Shown: positions 46,119 to 57,224 of the stretch, piece after piece
Layout: every line of letters starts with the position of its first letter
How positions within the stretch are numbered: position 1 is the stretch's first letter
Origin: Volvariella volvacea V23
Taxonomy: Eukaryota; Basidiomycota; Agaricomycetes; Agaricales; Pluteaceae
Reading direction: 5' to 3'
DNA length: 64,000 nt
Assembly (NCBI GenBank): GCA_000349905.1
Contig: KB722748.1
Location: 492,798 to 556,797 of the forward strand
Program-made: the position numbers and the translations under genes
The notes under the pieces: generated by a model
Databases searched by the model: none
Told to the model about the DNA's origin: nothing
What the model saw: only the letters and a program-made list of their open reading frames with translations

Positions 46119-46724
46119 TAGTGGACTGCCACTCCTGAGACTGCAGGCGCCAACGCGTAGAGAGGGAGGAAAGAAAATTCGGACATATATCCAACGCGTG
46201 AGGGTTTTATAGGGGTTGATCGAAGCATAAATTCATACCATGTATTCACTTCATGACCCTACTGCATATTGCGAATGTTTTCTGGGTGCAATTTGTACCT
46301 CATCCGGGTGAATCTATACGGATCCGTGTAGCCGAGATTAGCTGAGACGAATACGTCGGACGTGAATTTTGTATGAGCGCATGTCTCGGTATTTAAACTC
46401 TTGGCTGAGTTATATTTAGATTGCTAGTTTGAGGCGAATCCCCTAACGGTTTACGCAAGAGAACGGGCAATAAATACAGGGTTTTGCTATTGAAATTATT
46501 AGTGGGATTGGGTGCATGGTTTGCAAGCCGGTTGTGGATGTTACTGCGGTGTAATCATAAAGTATGGGACATGTTAGGGTACGCCCCATTATGTGCATAC
46601 TAGAATGGAGGTATGCGATGCACCAGTGGACAAAAAGAGACAGAGGGTACGACAAATGCAAGAGCTGTCCTCGATCGTGGTCCAGTCCCCGGATTGCCAA
46701 ACGTGAATGCTCTACCATTCATGT
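46119..46724. other. Intergenic region
   Basis: About 600 bases between paralogues C and D. Short frames only. AT-rich, with the likely promoter of C at its left end. Confidence 0.45.
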
Positions 46725-48457
46725 TCATCCATTTGCCAAGTTGCTCAATGGAACACAGTCGAGGCCCTTTGGTTCGGCGCAGGCCACTGTACTAGTGTCA
46801 TGCGTGGTATAAAGGGGTATCGTCAAACTCGTTGAACCAGGCGTATTTTGGTCCCGAATACAGTGAGAGGGAACTTGAAGGTCCGTAATACTGTTACTTG
46901 AGGTGTCATGCACTCGATGAGCGTTGACGGGAGCAAAAGTAATGGGACTAAGAGGGCGGTCGCTATACTCAGTTATGACCCAATGGTCTATGTAGGTGCT
47001 GCGGTCCAAATCGAGTCCTGCATCAAATTGAATGACCCCCCGAGTGAGAGAAGCATGATGTCGTAATTGTAGCGTACTTGGAGCCGTATCAGTTCGGACG
47101 CTGATAATTGGCGCTTTGGCAAGGACGAACTTACATCCTACATGCCTAAACTCTTCAAGTCAATATGATGAGGACACGGTTCATACGGTGGCCAGCTCTT
47201 ACAATAAGATTTGAGACCACTAGATTGAATGGTAGTCCGACCCTTCCATACTCCCTGTGTGGTCTAGGAAGTTATCAGTGAGGCACAGTTAATGCCATGG
47301 ATAGCTATAGTATCTCACTGGTAATAGGCGATAGCGGCACAGCCATTTATGAGAGCCATTGCGACAAAGGAACCCAAACCTCAAGCATTTCTATGAAGAT
47401 TGAACAGGTTCGACATATACCGGCTCACCTACCTTGACGACGAAAATAACGTACCAGACAGCCGTGCTGTCCTCTGAGGCTTCTACAGTGCTGTTTGTTT
47501 GACATGCAGCAAATCAGTACGCGCCAACGCTATTAGTAGTACCAAACTGATGACGCACGAGTATCACCACCAACAGCGACACAAAGTCTGTTAAGGTTGC
47601 TGCCAGCTGCCCAACTTGAATTCGAGAGCATAAGATAGGTTTCATATACATACCATCGTGAGCTAGGATGCATTGTTAGTGGAATGTAGCACAACTTATG
47701 TGTAAGGAATCTTTACGCACACCAATGCGAATCATGAAATCAGGATCCGAATAGTCGGGGAAACAGCCAGTATTGCCGACTCTCATATAAAAAGGCTCTG
47801 GAAGGGGTCTGGTGTCGAAACAGTATACCCAGATGTCCAGCGCGATTTGAAGTGTGTAGCAGATCAGCATCACGGCAAGGTAGAGCTTCTTTTGTCCAGA
47901 GAACCCATATGCGCGCAGTACTAGGATACCTATATCAATGATGGCATCTAAGTCGGCGAGGTGGTAAAACGAGTTGTTGCATTACCATGAGGAAAGAAGG
48001 CCTGACAATTTTATTAGCTAGAAATTTGTGCTTGCTGCATATATCAAGACATACCAAGGGAGCGAGCAATGCGTGCATAGGGCGAACCAAGCTTTGGCAG
48101 ATGTCGCAGGAGTGGTCTACCATGTATCCCCATGCCAAGAAAGGCCCAAATACGAGAGGATAATAGCGACAGAATAAATATCCAGTTTTGACGAGAGACC
48201 ATCGCGATGGGTGTATCTGTTCAAGTCATCAATAACCTATCGTAACAAAGAGGAACTAATGAACGCACCAGATTTATTTCATCGATAATTCTATATATAA
48301 AATGTTCTTGCGATATACTCATAAACTGAAAACTTCCTACTCACATCGTCATCCATTCGTGAATTGCTAGGTAGGCAACAGATACGATGGAGCATCTCAA
48401 GTTGAATACTGTGAAGAACGTTTTCTCCAAATCGAACGGGCGGTTGTATACAGACAT
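46725..48457 (-). CDS. Seven-helix membrane protein, DUF6533-like (paralogue D)
   Basis: Reads MSVYNRPFDLEKTFFTVFNL, RCSIVSVAYLAIHEWMTM, the micro-exon IIDEINL, then IHPSRWSLVKTGYLFCRYYP, LVFGPFLAWGYMVDHSCDIC, RPMHALLAPL, then VLRAYGFSGQKKLYL-like and VMLICYTLQIALDIWVYCFD. These are followed by NTGCFPDYSDPDFMIRIGV, LATLTDFVSLLVVILV-like, GSFVAMALINGCAAIAYYQ and RPHREYGRVGLPFNLVVSNL. The tail reads DHWVITEYSDRPLSPITFAP and is longer than in C, ending PLSNLANG. The similarity to C is high in exons and continues in introns and flanks (for example around 45120-45150 and 47435-47460), so the two look like a recent tandem duplication. Function unknown. Confidence 0.72.
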
Positions 48458-48960
48458 AGCAGATTGTGACATCTAGACCTTTGAGGATTCTAGGCGCTGG
48501 TGTGGAGGGGAGGGAAGGATCCGGGGATATGTTATCCAGGGTTTAACTCATGCCTCAATATTAAAAAGTCTTGACGGGTCGATAAGCCTTGGGTCTCGTT
48601 AGTAGCACACGACCCGAGTTCAGGGGCTCAGGGAGAGAAAAGGGCGGCATTCAGGATGAAGGATGTTGAAGCGACAACAAAAGCTCCGCCACCTCCTGTG
48701 TGCATATAGAGGCTTAATTCGACCAATGGCTTTGTCGTAAAGATATACGTAGTGCTGGAGAATTTAAATTAGTACACATGACACAGGACACCGCAGTGAA
48801 CCCGAAATAGCAAATGTCACGAACGAAACAACAATGCACATTTATAGATGCAGCGATAATTTACTGACATGAATGTATACACTGGGAATTATGCAAGGAG
48901 TAAGTGTATATATACCGGAATGAGAGCAGGGGGATGCAAGGAAAGATCTTGCCGCGAGTG
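48458..48960. other. Intergenic region
   Basis: About 500 bases between paralogue D and the PIF1 stop codon. No supported gene. Holds the promoter of D and the 3' region of PIF1. Confidence 0.45.
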
Positions 48961-51277
48961 CTATGAAGACGCTCGAATTTCTATGGTCGATAGCGTCTTG
49001 CTCCACTCGGCAACTTTCGGGTGTACGGTGACTTTCCTTGGGTCAAAGTTGAGGACTTGCAACCCTTCGAGCGAAGTCGCCCGAGAAAGGGCGACATATG
49101 CCTGGCCTGTGAATAATGTCAGGGGGGGGGGGATTCTAAAGATAAAGGTGAGATAAGAACCTCTCTCAAAGACTTTGCCTAAATCAACCTTAACTCTATC
49201 AAGAGTTTGCCCTTGTGCCTTATGGATGCTCATAGCCCAGGAAAGAATCAGAGGGAGCTTCATCGAATAGCTTAGTCAGTGGCATACCAAAAGTAAATAA
49301 CAAAAATTAACCTGTATACGACTTGCTTGAACTTCACCACTGGGTAGCTCGACCTTCCACACCTCTGGCATAACCAGCATTGTTCGGCGGAAACCATTGG
49401 ATTGCACAAATTCAACCACGGGGTACTTCTTACCCGTTCCAGCACCCGGTCCCCCCTTCTTCGCGGCAGAACCCACTGAACTGGTGTTGTTCCCGATAGC
49501 GCCCTCTCCACCAAGTTCACTCTCCGGATCGTATTGTGTTTGGTATACTGTTGGGTCAACGAACCGAATTACGCGCCCCATGGTTCCATTCACGAGGGTA
49601 TCATCGACATTCTTTATTAGCATGACTTGAGCGTCCAAACGCAGGGAGAGGCGTTGTGGTGCCATCATATTGGACAGGATCTTCTCCCGCTGCGCTGGGT
49701 CCTGAATCACACCAGCATCAACGGCTACGAAATGCATTTCCTGGGTATTCAGGCGTGCTATGCGGGTGCTGTTAGATTTATCGACGTCTTCACGGCGGGG
49801 GAAGCTGAAGAAGATTGTCAGCGAAGAATTGCGCACTGCGCGAAGGATATTCGTACAGTTCTGTCGCGTCTAAACCGTCCTCGAATGCCAATGGTCGTGA
49901 TAAACTCTTGAATTTGCTGATGGCCTGTTGCGACAGTCGCCCAAAACGCATCTCGTTCAACATATCCACAAACTCTGAAAGAGCGTATAGAATAAACGAT
50001 AGCATGCAAGGAGACTGAAGAGCCTACCTTGATCACTTTGTCGAAACACTTTGGTCAAGTTAAATGTATGCTGGATAGTGTCACTCCAAGTCTCTGCCTC
50101 GAAGGCAAATTTCACAGGACCGGCCTTTGAAACTGGGGGTAATTGGAAAAAGTCTCCTGTGACGATGATCTATACACGTTGTAATGGCGTTTTGCCCCTC
50201 AAGTGCGTGGACTCACTTGAATACCGCCGAATGGGCCTTTTTCCTTCCTTAAAGTCCTGCCTAGTCCTTCAAGTTTATCGAATAGTTCGCCGTCCACCAT
50301 AGATACTGCCTTAGAGGTGAATTACCACTCGGATATTGGTAATGAAACCCAAACCTTCGTCTATGATCAGAACCTTCGTCCTTTGCCATCTAGTATAAGC
50401 CTTCTTGTTCTTTTTTATCTTGCTAGCGAGGTCGTTTACACTTTCTAGGCCTAATCCAATTCCTGCGAAGGAGTGCACAGTGACTCCACCCACATTGCAT
50501 GCAGCAATACCTGCATTCTCACTCGGTGACTCATCTCAATAACTCCAATCTGCATACCTGTTGATGCTGTAACAGCCACAGCGTCCGGGTGCTTCACATA
50601 CTTCTTTCGTAGCGTCTTGATAATTTCGCGGAGTAAGACTGATTTTCCCGTTCCTTCGCGATGCATGTAAGGTGTTGGCCGTTTAATGCTACAGAGAACA
50701 TACCAGCACTGCCTGTATAGAATACATTTGAACCCTCCTGAACAAGTTGCAAGATGTGCATCTGTTCTTGACTCAAAAATACTTTCGCGAGCTTCTGCTT
50801 CTTCCCGGGATCGACGGAGGTTGAAGAAGAAACGCCAGATGAACTTGGTGGCTTTATTGGTTTTGTTGATGCCATAGCCTGCTTGGACTGTGAGACGTAT
50901 GCCGTTGGCTTTGAGAGGGCGTCCTCATCCTTCCAGCTTGAGGGCAGTTTTCTAGCCTTCTTGGTAACGGTTGGAGGCTCGGTAGGGTCACTCGGCCTTT
51001 TGTTGACCAATCTCGACTCCGACAAGGGTTGAGACTTTGCACTTTGAGCAGGTTCTGGCTTACGACCAGCAAGTGCAGCTTGTATGATCTTCAGCCGCTG
51101 CTCTTGGGCTGTCAACGGGGTCGTTATCGGTGACGGTTGAGATAGAGGCGTCGGTGGACAGTATATCTCCTGAAATGCGCCGCCAGAGGTCGACCAGTTA
51201 CGCTTGACGGACTTCAATCCAGACTGGGCGGACTTGGACATATCAGTGGCGAGGACGGGTAGAGTCACCAAAAACAC
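48961..51277 (-). CDS. PIF1: PIF1-family 5'-to-3' DNA helicase
   Basis: An SF1B helicase of nucleus and mitochondria that unwinds G-quadruplexes and restrains telomerase. After a Ser/Pro/Lys-rich leader ([20 protein letters not shown]) it reads [40 protein letters not shown] (Walker A across an intron), [28 protein letters not shown] and [20 protein letters not shown] (Walker B). Then follow [105 protein letters not shown] and [20 protein letters not shown] (motif VI). It ends [10 protein letters not shown]. About eight introns. The start is either 51277 ([13 protein letters not shown]) or the Met 36 bases inside ([11 protein letters not shown]). The first could give a mitochondrial leader, as in yeast, where one gene serves both places. 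Confidence 0.9.
49122..49132 (+). repeat. Run of 11 G in the last PIF1 intron
   Basis: Eleven consecutive G on the plus strand (C on the coding strand) lie in the intron that splits the GKVFERG / QAYVALSR junction of PIF1. It forms the polypyrimidine part before the acceptor. Being in an intron, length changes would not shift the frame. Confidence 0.9.
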
Positions 51278-51373
51278 AAAGGCGCGTTGATGGTGCGTGG
51301 GTGGATCCCGAGATCACGTGTTTCGCGTTTAATTGACTTTCCAAATCAGGATTCGCACAGTACCTCCATCGGC

Positions 51374-52862
51374 ATGGTTGGCCCCAAGGATGTCGAGAGC
51401 TCTGATGACGACGAATATCAAGAGATATCAAAGAAGGTCACATGCTTACTTGCTACGATTTGGTCTGCAGCTGAACCAACTCCTCAGAAACGCAATGTCA
51501 GGAAAAAGAGGAAGCTCACAGCAGACCGGGCGGCCCCAGCCTACCGCAGACCAGAGCCCCTTCTGTCACTCGAGCCTTTATTGAATCAGCTGAGCATTGA
51601 GGGCGACTCAGAGGGTGCCGGATTTGATGGCTTCATGGAACAGTTGCTGCCTGATTTGTTGCACGCAAGGGCAATCAAGCAAGAGCAGGAATTAGAGGTG
51701 GATGAAAATGTCACTCACCACCACCCTGACATGAGCAGTAGCTCACATGTTTTCTACAGGGAAGAAGATTGAGAAATCTCACCCGTGCAGAAGTAGCTTC
51801 AATGATAGAGGATTCCAACCCCCAGAGTAGTCCGATGTTGATGCGGAAGTTGAAGCTGCACCAAGCAAGTCGGCCTTCTATCGCGGCACGGAACGCATAC
51901 TGAGTCTCAGCAGGGATCCAACGGCCTAGAAACTCAAAGCATTGACCTGGGCAATTATTTGACGCCCCTCGCCCCTCGCCCTTCGTCGGCGGCCAACGTG
52001 GCCGTCATTAATTCTCTCAATTCCATTCGGTCTACCCCATATGAACATTCATTCCTTTCCCGTCTATGTGGCTTCCAATACTTCATACCACCTGACGCAT
52101 TTGCTGTTGACTGGGAAACCGTGACGCCATGGATGAGATTGATGTCTGACATACGAGAACATTACTCTCTGGCCCAGTTGAGTTGGTTCTGTACGCTTGA
52201 GACCCGGCTATCCTTATCCTCTGCTATAGTCCGGAGAGAGATCAGCCTAAGGAGTCCATGGCACCCCTTGTATTCTCCCCCCTGAGGGAAAATCACCTCC
52301 CACAAGTACATGACCTCCTAACCCGCACATTTTGGCCCGGAATAGATGGTCAGTTAGTTGTGTTGCTATGCAGAGGGCTAGTTTTCTAATCATACGCTGA
52401 CCAGTTACCGATTCACTTGAGATGTCTCCTGAACGATGTACCGTGGTGGCTACATACAAGAAGCTGGTCGTTGGAATAGCCATGCTAAGCTCTCCGCAAG
52501 AAAGCTATATTACCTACCTTGCTGTCAAGGCCGGATGGGATAATGCGCATATAGCACGGTTGGTCTTATTGAAGCCACTTATACAAGTGTGGATAATGAC
52601 GCACTTGACTAGATCAATGCTATACCATCTTATTACTCTCAATCCAAAGCGGGATATAACATTGCATGTTTCTGCCAATAACTCTGCTATGGTATTGGTT
52701 GTATCATGTCTACATTTTGGGTAGCTGACACACGTCCAGCTTCTCTATAACCGCTTCGGTTTCAAAGCTGAAGGGTATGTTGTTGGGTTTTACGAAGATT
52801 ATCTGAGTCCCCAGTCCTGCCAATCCAAAAACGCTTTCAGACTCAGACTCCGGCAACAGTAA
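51374..52862 (+). CDS. GNAT acetyltransferase, KAT14/CSRP2BP-like
   Basis: The C-terminal half is a GNAT acetyltransferase domain: CTVVATYKKLVVGIAMLSSP, ESYITYLAVKAGW (strand 4), then after an intron MLYHLITLNPKRDITLHVSA, NNSAMLLYNRFGFKAEGYVV and GFYEDYLSPQS, ending NAFRLRLRQQ. The end block (H-V-S-A-N-N-x-A-x-x-L-Y-x-x-F-G-F-K-x-E) is what I associate with KAT14/CSRP2BP, an ATAC-type acetyltransferase. The N-terminal half is charged (SSDDDEYQEISKK, RKKRKL nuclear signal), then LLNQLSIEGDSEGAGFDGFM. A middle block reads SIRSTPYEHSFLSRLCGFQY, FIPPDAFAVDWETVTPWMRL. Exon joints between 51700 and 51960 could not be settled. The start at 51374 is the first Met in the acidic frame. It is about 100-130 bases from the PIF1 start on the other strand, so both share a promoter. 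Confidence 0.7.
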
Positions 52863-52968
52863 TGCTAAATGTTCAAGGTTATCCTGATGGATACCATTCA
52901 AAGCGGCCCGAAAGCTACGATTAGGGTATGATTACTCTAAGAGCAGACTCTAGCTTAATTATGGGGCA

Positions 52969-53259
52969 TTATGGCTCCTCTTTTTGCACTGTTTGCACGC
53001 GCTCATATATTTCGCGCTTGCGCTTTGATTCCTCTAATTCTTGCTGCCTTTGTTTCATCTTTTCTCGTCTTCTCTCGTCGTCACGTAGGACCCCCTGGTA
53101 CATTGTCTTCCAGAATATAGTGAGAAACGAATAAATCCCTTGCCCGGGCGCTGTGCTTACCTCGCGCTCTTGCTCCTGCTGATAATGTACAGCCCATATC
53201 GTGAAGGATGAAAATAGTACAGCACCAATGAGAGTTGCTTTTGCTCTTCCTTCCCGCAT
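52969..53259 (-). CDS. PET117: Cytochrome c oxidase assembly factor PET117
   Basis: A small inner-mitochondrial-membrane protein that links heme A synthase (Cox15) to COX assembly. Two exons: 53259-53161 and 53106-52969, giving 78 residues. It reads MREGRAKATLIGAVLFSSFT, IWAVHYQQEQERE, then TMYQGVLRDDERRREKMKQR, KRKREIYERVQTVQKEEP. One membrane segment (about residues 8-25) and the block E-T-M-Y-x-G-V-x-R-D-x-E-R are the family signature; the length is typical. The acceptor gaag at 53107 was chosen because it restores ERE-TMYQG. A second acceptor 12 bases on (taccag) would lose TMYQ. The 54-nt intron contains no in-frame stop. The gene is head-to-head with the CID-domain gene. Confidence 0.88.
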   Translation of the reverse strand: MREGRAKATLIGAVLFSSFTIWAVHYQQEQEREVSTAPGQGIYSFLTIFWKTMYQGVLRDDERRREKMKQRQQELEESKRKREIYERVQTVQKEEP

Positions 53260-53422
53260 TTCGCGATGGTGTAACGGGGCTCGCCGACAACGCACAGACC
53301 AGGCACACTCCCGACGTAACCACACAACACGCACAAACACGGTGTTGATCCCCAACTCCTCCCTCCTGCTAGACTGAAATCGGCACGATACTCACTAAAG
53401 CTCTTAATCCATTCGCCTGCTC

Positions 53423-55963
53423 ATGGCCACGGTTCAGGTCCGATTCAGCATTAGTGCTCTAGTATTTAATCTAACGCCTTCCCAGGAGTTTGAAACTGCA
53501 CTTCAAGATGCCGTACACAAGCGACTTTCTGCTAACAAAATGGAGAAAATCAAGGAGATCGCGTTTAAGTGTATCGAGGTATGGGTTATGTTCCCCTCTA
53601 TATCCCCCACGTTCCTCACCTTTTCTCGTAGCATGACACGCAACTGGTTTCCATACTTTATCGTACCCATAAATCTCTGCCCCCACCCTCCAAAGTCAAC
53701 AGCCTTTATGTCTTTGATGCGCTTGCACGAACTGCAAGGCAACAAGTAACTAAGCAGGGTATTACAGGAGACTTACATACCGAACCCGGAAATGCTGCAA
53801 CCTTCCTACTCAAGGTTGAGGGCATACTTGACGGTCTGTTTCAGGACATGATCAAGACAGGAAATCTTGAATGCAAGGTCAGTTACTGAACTTCGTGGTC
53901 ACAAGAACAACATCAGGTCGCATATGGTCATGGATTTTACATCCGACGAGTTTGTGCATCTCGACATGAATCGTTACGATCCTCCTGAACTTCTTTCTCG
54001 AGTGGTCGTTGCTTCGAATTACGTCAGCACTCCTCGAGCGGTCTCTAGCCATGCCCTTAATCAGTACCTATAGACAAGTCCTGACGTTTTATTATCATAA
54101 TTTTAGGAGAAGGCGAAGAAGATTTATGATATCTGGGTAAAGGGTAGCACGTTCCCACCCACAATACTAGCACGCTTGTCGGACGTGGTGAACGAGAAAG
54201 AACAAGGTGCATACCAGTTTTATGTGTTCGCTAAGTATTTTCCCTACCCATGTATTTCCAACCAATTATATGCTTTCCTAATTGAATTTGTGCCATGCGC
54301 ATATCAACTGAAACACCGCCTGGTTTATGATAGTGCCCGAAGTAACTACTCCGCCAACGATGGACCCCCGTCTGAATGTCGCCGGGGTGGTCCCTACAGC
54401 ACCCGCGCTAATCAGTCCCGTGACGCCAGCGACGCCAACACCCGCATCCATGGATCCCCAAGCCACATTACTAGCATTATTGACACAAGCTGCAAAGGCA
54501 GCGAATATAACACCGCAAGTGTGAGTCTCTTCCCCAGATTTCGAGCCCTGATGCTCATGCAAGAGGTTGCCAGGCAAACACCAACAAATACTACTACCAC
54601 CTTTGCTCCTGTAGCACCTTCAGCAGGTTCCTTAGATCCTACAGCTGCGCAGTTGGCGCTATTGCAACGTCTAGCACAGAGTGCCAATGGAAATAATATT
54701 CCACAACCACCTGTAACTCAAAATGTAAATGCGCCTCCCGTGCAATCTCCAATTACTACTTCGGGGCCAGTCTTGTCTCCACCGCCTCCTTTTAAAGAGA
54801 ACCCTGCTGGTAGAGATTCTAGATATGAGCGCTACCGCAGCCCAGAAGCTGCATTTGACAAAGATCGGGATAGTCGTCACGATGATGACCGATATTCGTC
54901 AAGAGGGGGTTATCGAGGTGATTTCCGCGGCCGAGGAAGAGGCGATGCCCGACGGTGGGAAGATAGACCCCGCGAACGCTACCGAGACAGAGACCGTGAA
55001 AGAGATAGAGACCGCAGCCCTTACAGAAATCGGAGAAGTCGATCCCGAAGTCCTCCTACGGGCCGTTACGGAGGCCGTCGCGATATAAAGCCGTATAGTC
55101 CGCCTCGCAGACCCTCGTTAGCGCAGTACCAGGAACCAGCGCCAGATCCACGATTGGCTGCTAGCGCTGGTCCGGACAAAGACGAGTTTGGACGAGATAT
55201 TAGACCCGCATCCCCAGATTCTACGAGCTCACGGACACCACCGCCATCATCACTACCACCCAAACAGCCATCAAATCCACAACCCCAACAATCCCCACCA
55301 ACGTTCACATCTGACGAGAAACCCGTTGTAGAGTCTACGCCCGCAACTAATCATGATCGAATGTCTATGTCTCCGTTGGTAGCTGGAAATACATCTGCAC
55401 ATCATAATGCATCATTGATTCCCAATACACAGTCCTCAGAGCAAGCTGGCATGGAAGGTTTTGATATTTCGACTTTTGACCTTACCTCTGCCTCGTCGTG
55501 GGAAGCTTTAGGAAAACGATGGCTGGTTACAAATGGATATACACCATCAACGGAAGAACTTATGCAGTTCGTGATGACTAAACAAATGGCCGTAGCAAAC
55601 CAGTATAATGGAGAGCAGAGTCGATGGGCCGGTGGTGACTGGGATAATTCGTCTGGCTCTCATCAGCACCATCAGTGGGGAGCAGGAGGAAGGGGGAGAG
55701 GCGGTGCTCGAGGCGGTAGAGGGGGAGGATATTACGGCAAAGGCCGAGGGGAATTCTATGAAGGCGCAGGGTGGGGACAGGCTGGCATGGGTCAGCACAC
55801 AGACGCCGTGGTACTGGGAGGCGATACATATCCAGATAACGAACAAGAACAAAACTTTACCAGCGATAACCGAACAGAAGCCAGTGGTCATACGGGTAAG
55901 ATGCAGAAAGTAGGAGATAAATGGGTCTTTGTACGAGAGCCAGCATCTAGTAGTGTATCATAG
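53423..55963 (+). CDS. CID-domain RNA polymerase II-associated protein with SR and RGG regions
   Basis: The N-terminal 160 residues form a CTD-interacting domain (eight-helix fold that binds the phosphorylated RNA polymerase II tail): MATVQ, an intron, EFETALQDAVHKRLSANKME, KIKEIAFKCIE, HDTQLVSILYRTHKSLPPPS, KVNSLYVFDALARTARQQ, ATFLLKVEGILDGLFQDMIK and YDIWVKGSTFPPTILARLSD. Then come a Pro/Ala/Thr linker, an Arg/Asp-rich stretch (YRDRDRERDRDRSPYRNRRS), SR dipeptides and a Pro-rich part. A conserved helix block (SSWEALGKRWLVTNGYTPST, EELMQFVMTKQMA) follows, then RGG/GGY repeats and an ordered end GHTGKMQKVGDKWVFVREPA. I see no RRM, which Nrd1 and Seb1 carry, so it may be a distinct CID family. 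A role in termination or 3' processing is inferred. Six or so introns; the long last exon is certain. Confidence 0.78.
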
Positions 55964-56015
55964 TCACGAGTCTTTTTGCTCGTTTCATTTCCGGTCAATG
56001 TTTTTTCTGTGTTTT

Positions 56016-57224
56016 TCAGACTCTTTGCATACCATCCTGATCTTCATCCAATCCAGTTAGCTCAAAATCGATATTTCTGCGTGTGTTGGATTCGCCATAA
56101 ACGATCCTTGGTCTTCCGGTCCTGTGATAGTTAAAGTTCTTGGCAGAAAAGGGACTCGGCCAGAAAATATGGTAGCAAATTAGGGCCGAGAATATCCCAA
56201 TAAGACTGCCAACGATAACGTCTTCTTTGTGATGTCTCTGCAAACATTATGAGTGCAAGCACGTAAAAAAGGAAATCCATGGACTATACGTAGTCTTGAA
56301 TCCGCGTGATCGCAACATATCCTGCCCAGGATAATGGGATAAGTGTTATTAGGAAATTTCCCATTCGGCTGGAACGTGGAGACTGGGAGGGTAAAGCAGC
56401 ATTAAAGCACCATGCTGCGGTCCTTCCGGCTATCCAGAGGGACAGAATGGTCATTCCAGAAAACGCTGTGGAGGAATGGCCTGATGGAAAAGATAGCCTC
56501 CCTTTATAAATATCCTCCGCTTTTCTTGATTAAGTCAGAGATAAACCTATTCGCCGGATGAAGCTTTACACCAACCCTGCACATGCCTGGATCGTATCGC
56601 TCCAGCGACAGCGAGCCAGGAAATCAGGCCGGAGACGTCCTAGAGAGGGCGTCAAAGAAGATACCTTTTGGACGCAAATCGTGCCAACTCACCGACGGCA
56701 TGTTTAATTGATTCGGTGATTAGACGAGCAAGTCCCCTGGAAATTTGAATTTGACTATTAACTTCCGGCGGGTCAAAAGAGTAGAGATATTACCTTCCTG
56801 CGCAGACCGTAATAATCCCGTGGTGTACCTCAACAAGGGATCTACGGAACCCGCTAATCACTACAAATACTAATATTGGCACAAATAGGGCAACGTTGTG
56901 GTTGGTGGTGGAATCAACCCTTTATCGTGGATGTCCTCACCTCAGTACGAGTGGGATGAGATGAGCGTCTGACGTACGTGTTCTTTTTGTGAGGATGACT
57001 GATAAGAGAGTCGTCAAGTGAGAAATCCCGTTCGAAAACGGGACCTTTGGCCACAACCCATGCGACAGCCCAAATTGCCGCCACTGCTAGCCTAGACCGA
57101 TCATAGTAAGGTTGCGGTATTCCTTTCTCAAATGCAATAGCTACCAGTCCACGATATAGGCATAATCGATCCAATCCAGGGCGTCTTCGCCAAAATATCG
57201 TTCAATCGACCTGCGAAGCCCCAT
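56016..57224 (-). CDS. PAP2-family lipid phosphatase (Dpp1/Lpp1-like)
   Basis: A membrane phosphatase that dephosphorylates phosphatidate, lysophosphatidate or diacylglycerol pyrophosphate. Exons on the minus strand read MGLRRSIERYFGEDALDWID, YAYIVDW, LAVAAIWAVAWVVAKGPVFE, RDFSLDDSLISHPHKKNT, VALFVPILVFVVISGFRRSL and GLARLITESIKHAVGRLRPD. Then follow FLARCRWSDTIQACAG, RLSFPSGHSSTAFSGMTILS, SRMGNFLITLIPLSWAGYVA and ITRIQDYRHHKEDVIVGSLI, and the end reads DGMQRV. The three-part PAP2 phosphatase signature is complete: K-x6-R-P (KHAVGRLRP), P-S-G-H, and S/T-R-x5-H-x3-D. Six membrane helices are expected and visible. About six introns. The start at 57224 gives a family-typical N terminus. It is head-to-head with the DNMT5 gene, 337 bases apart. 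Confidence 0.85.
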
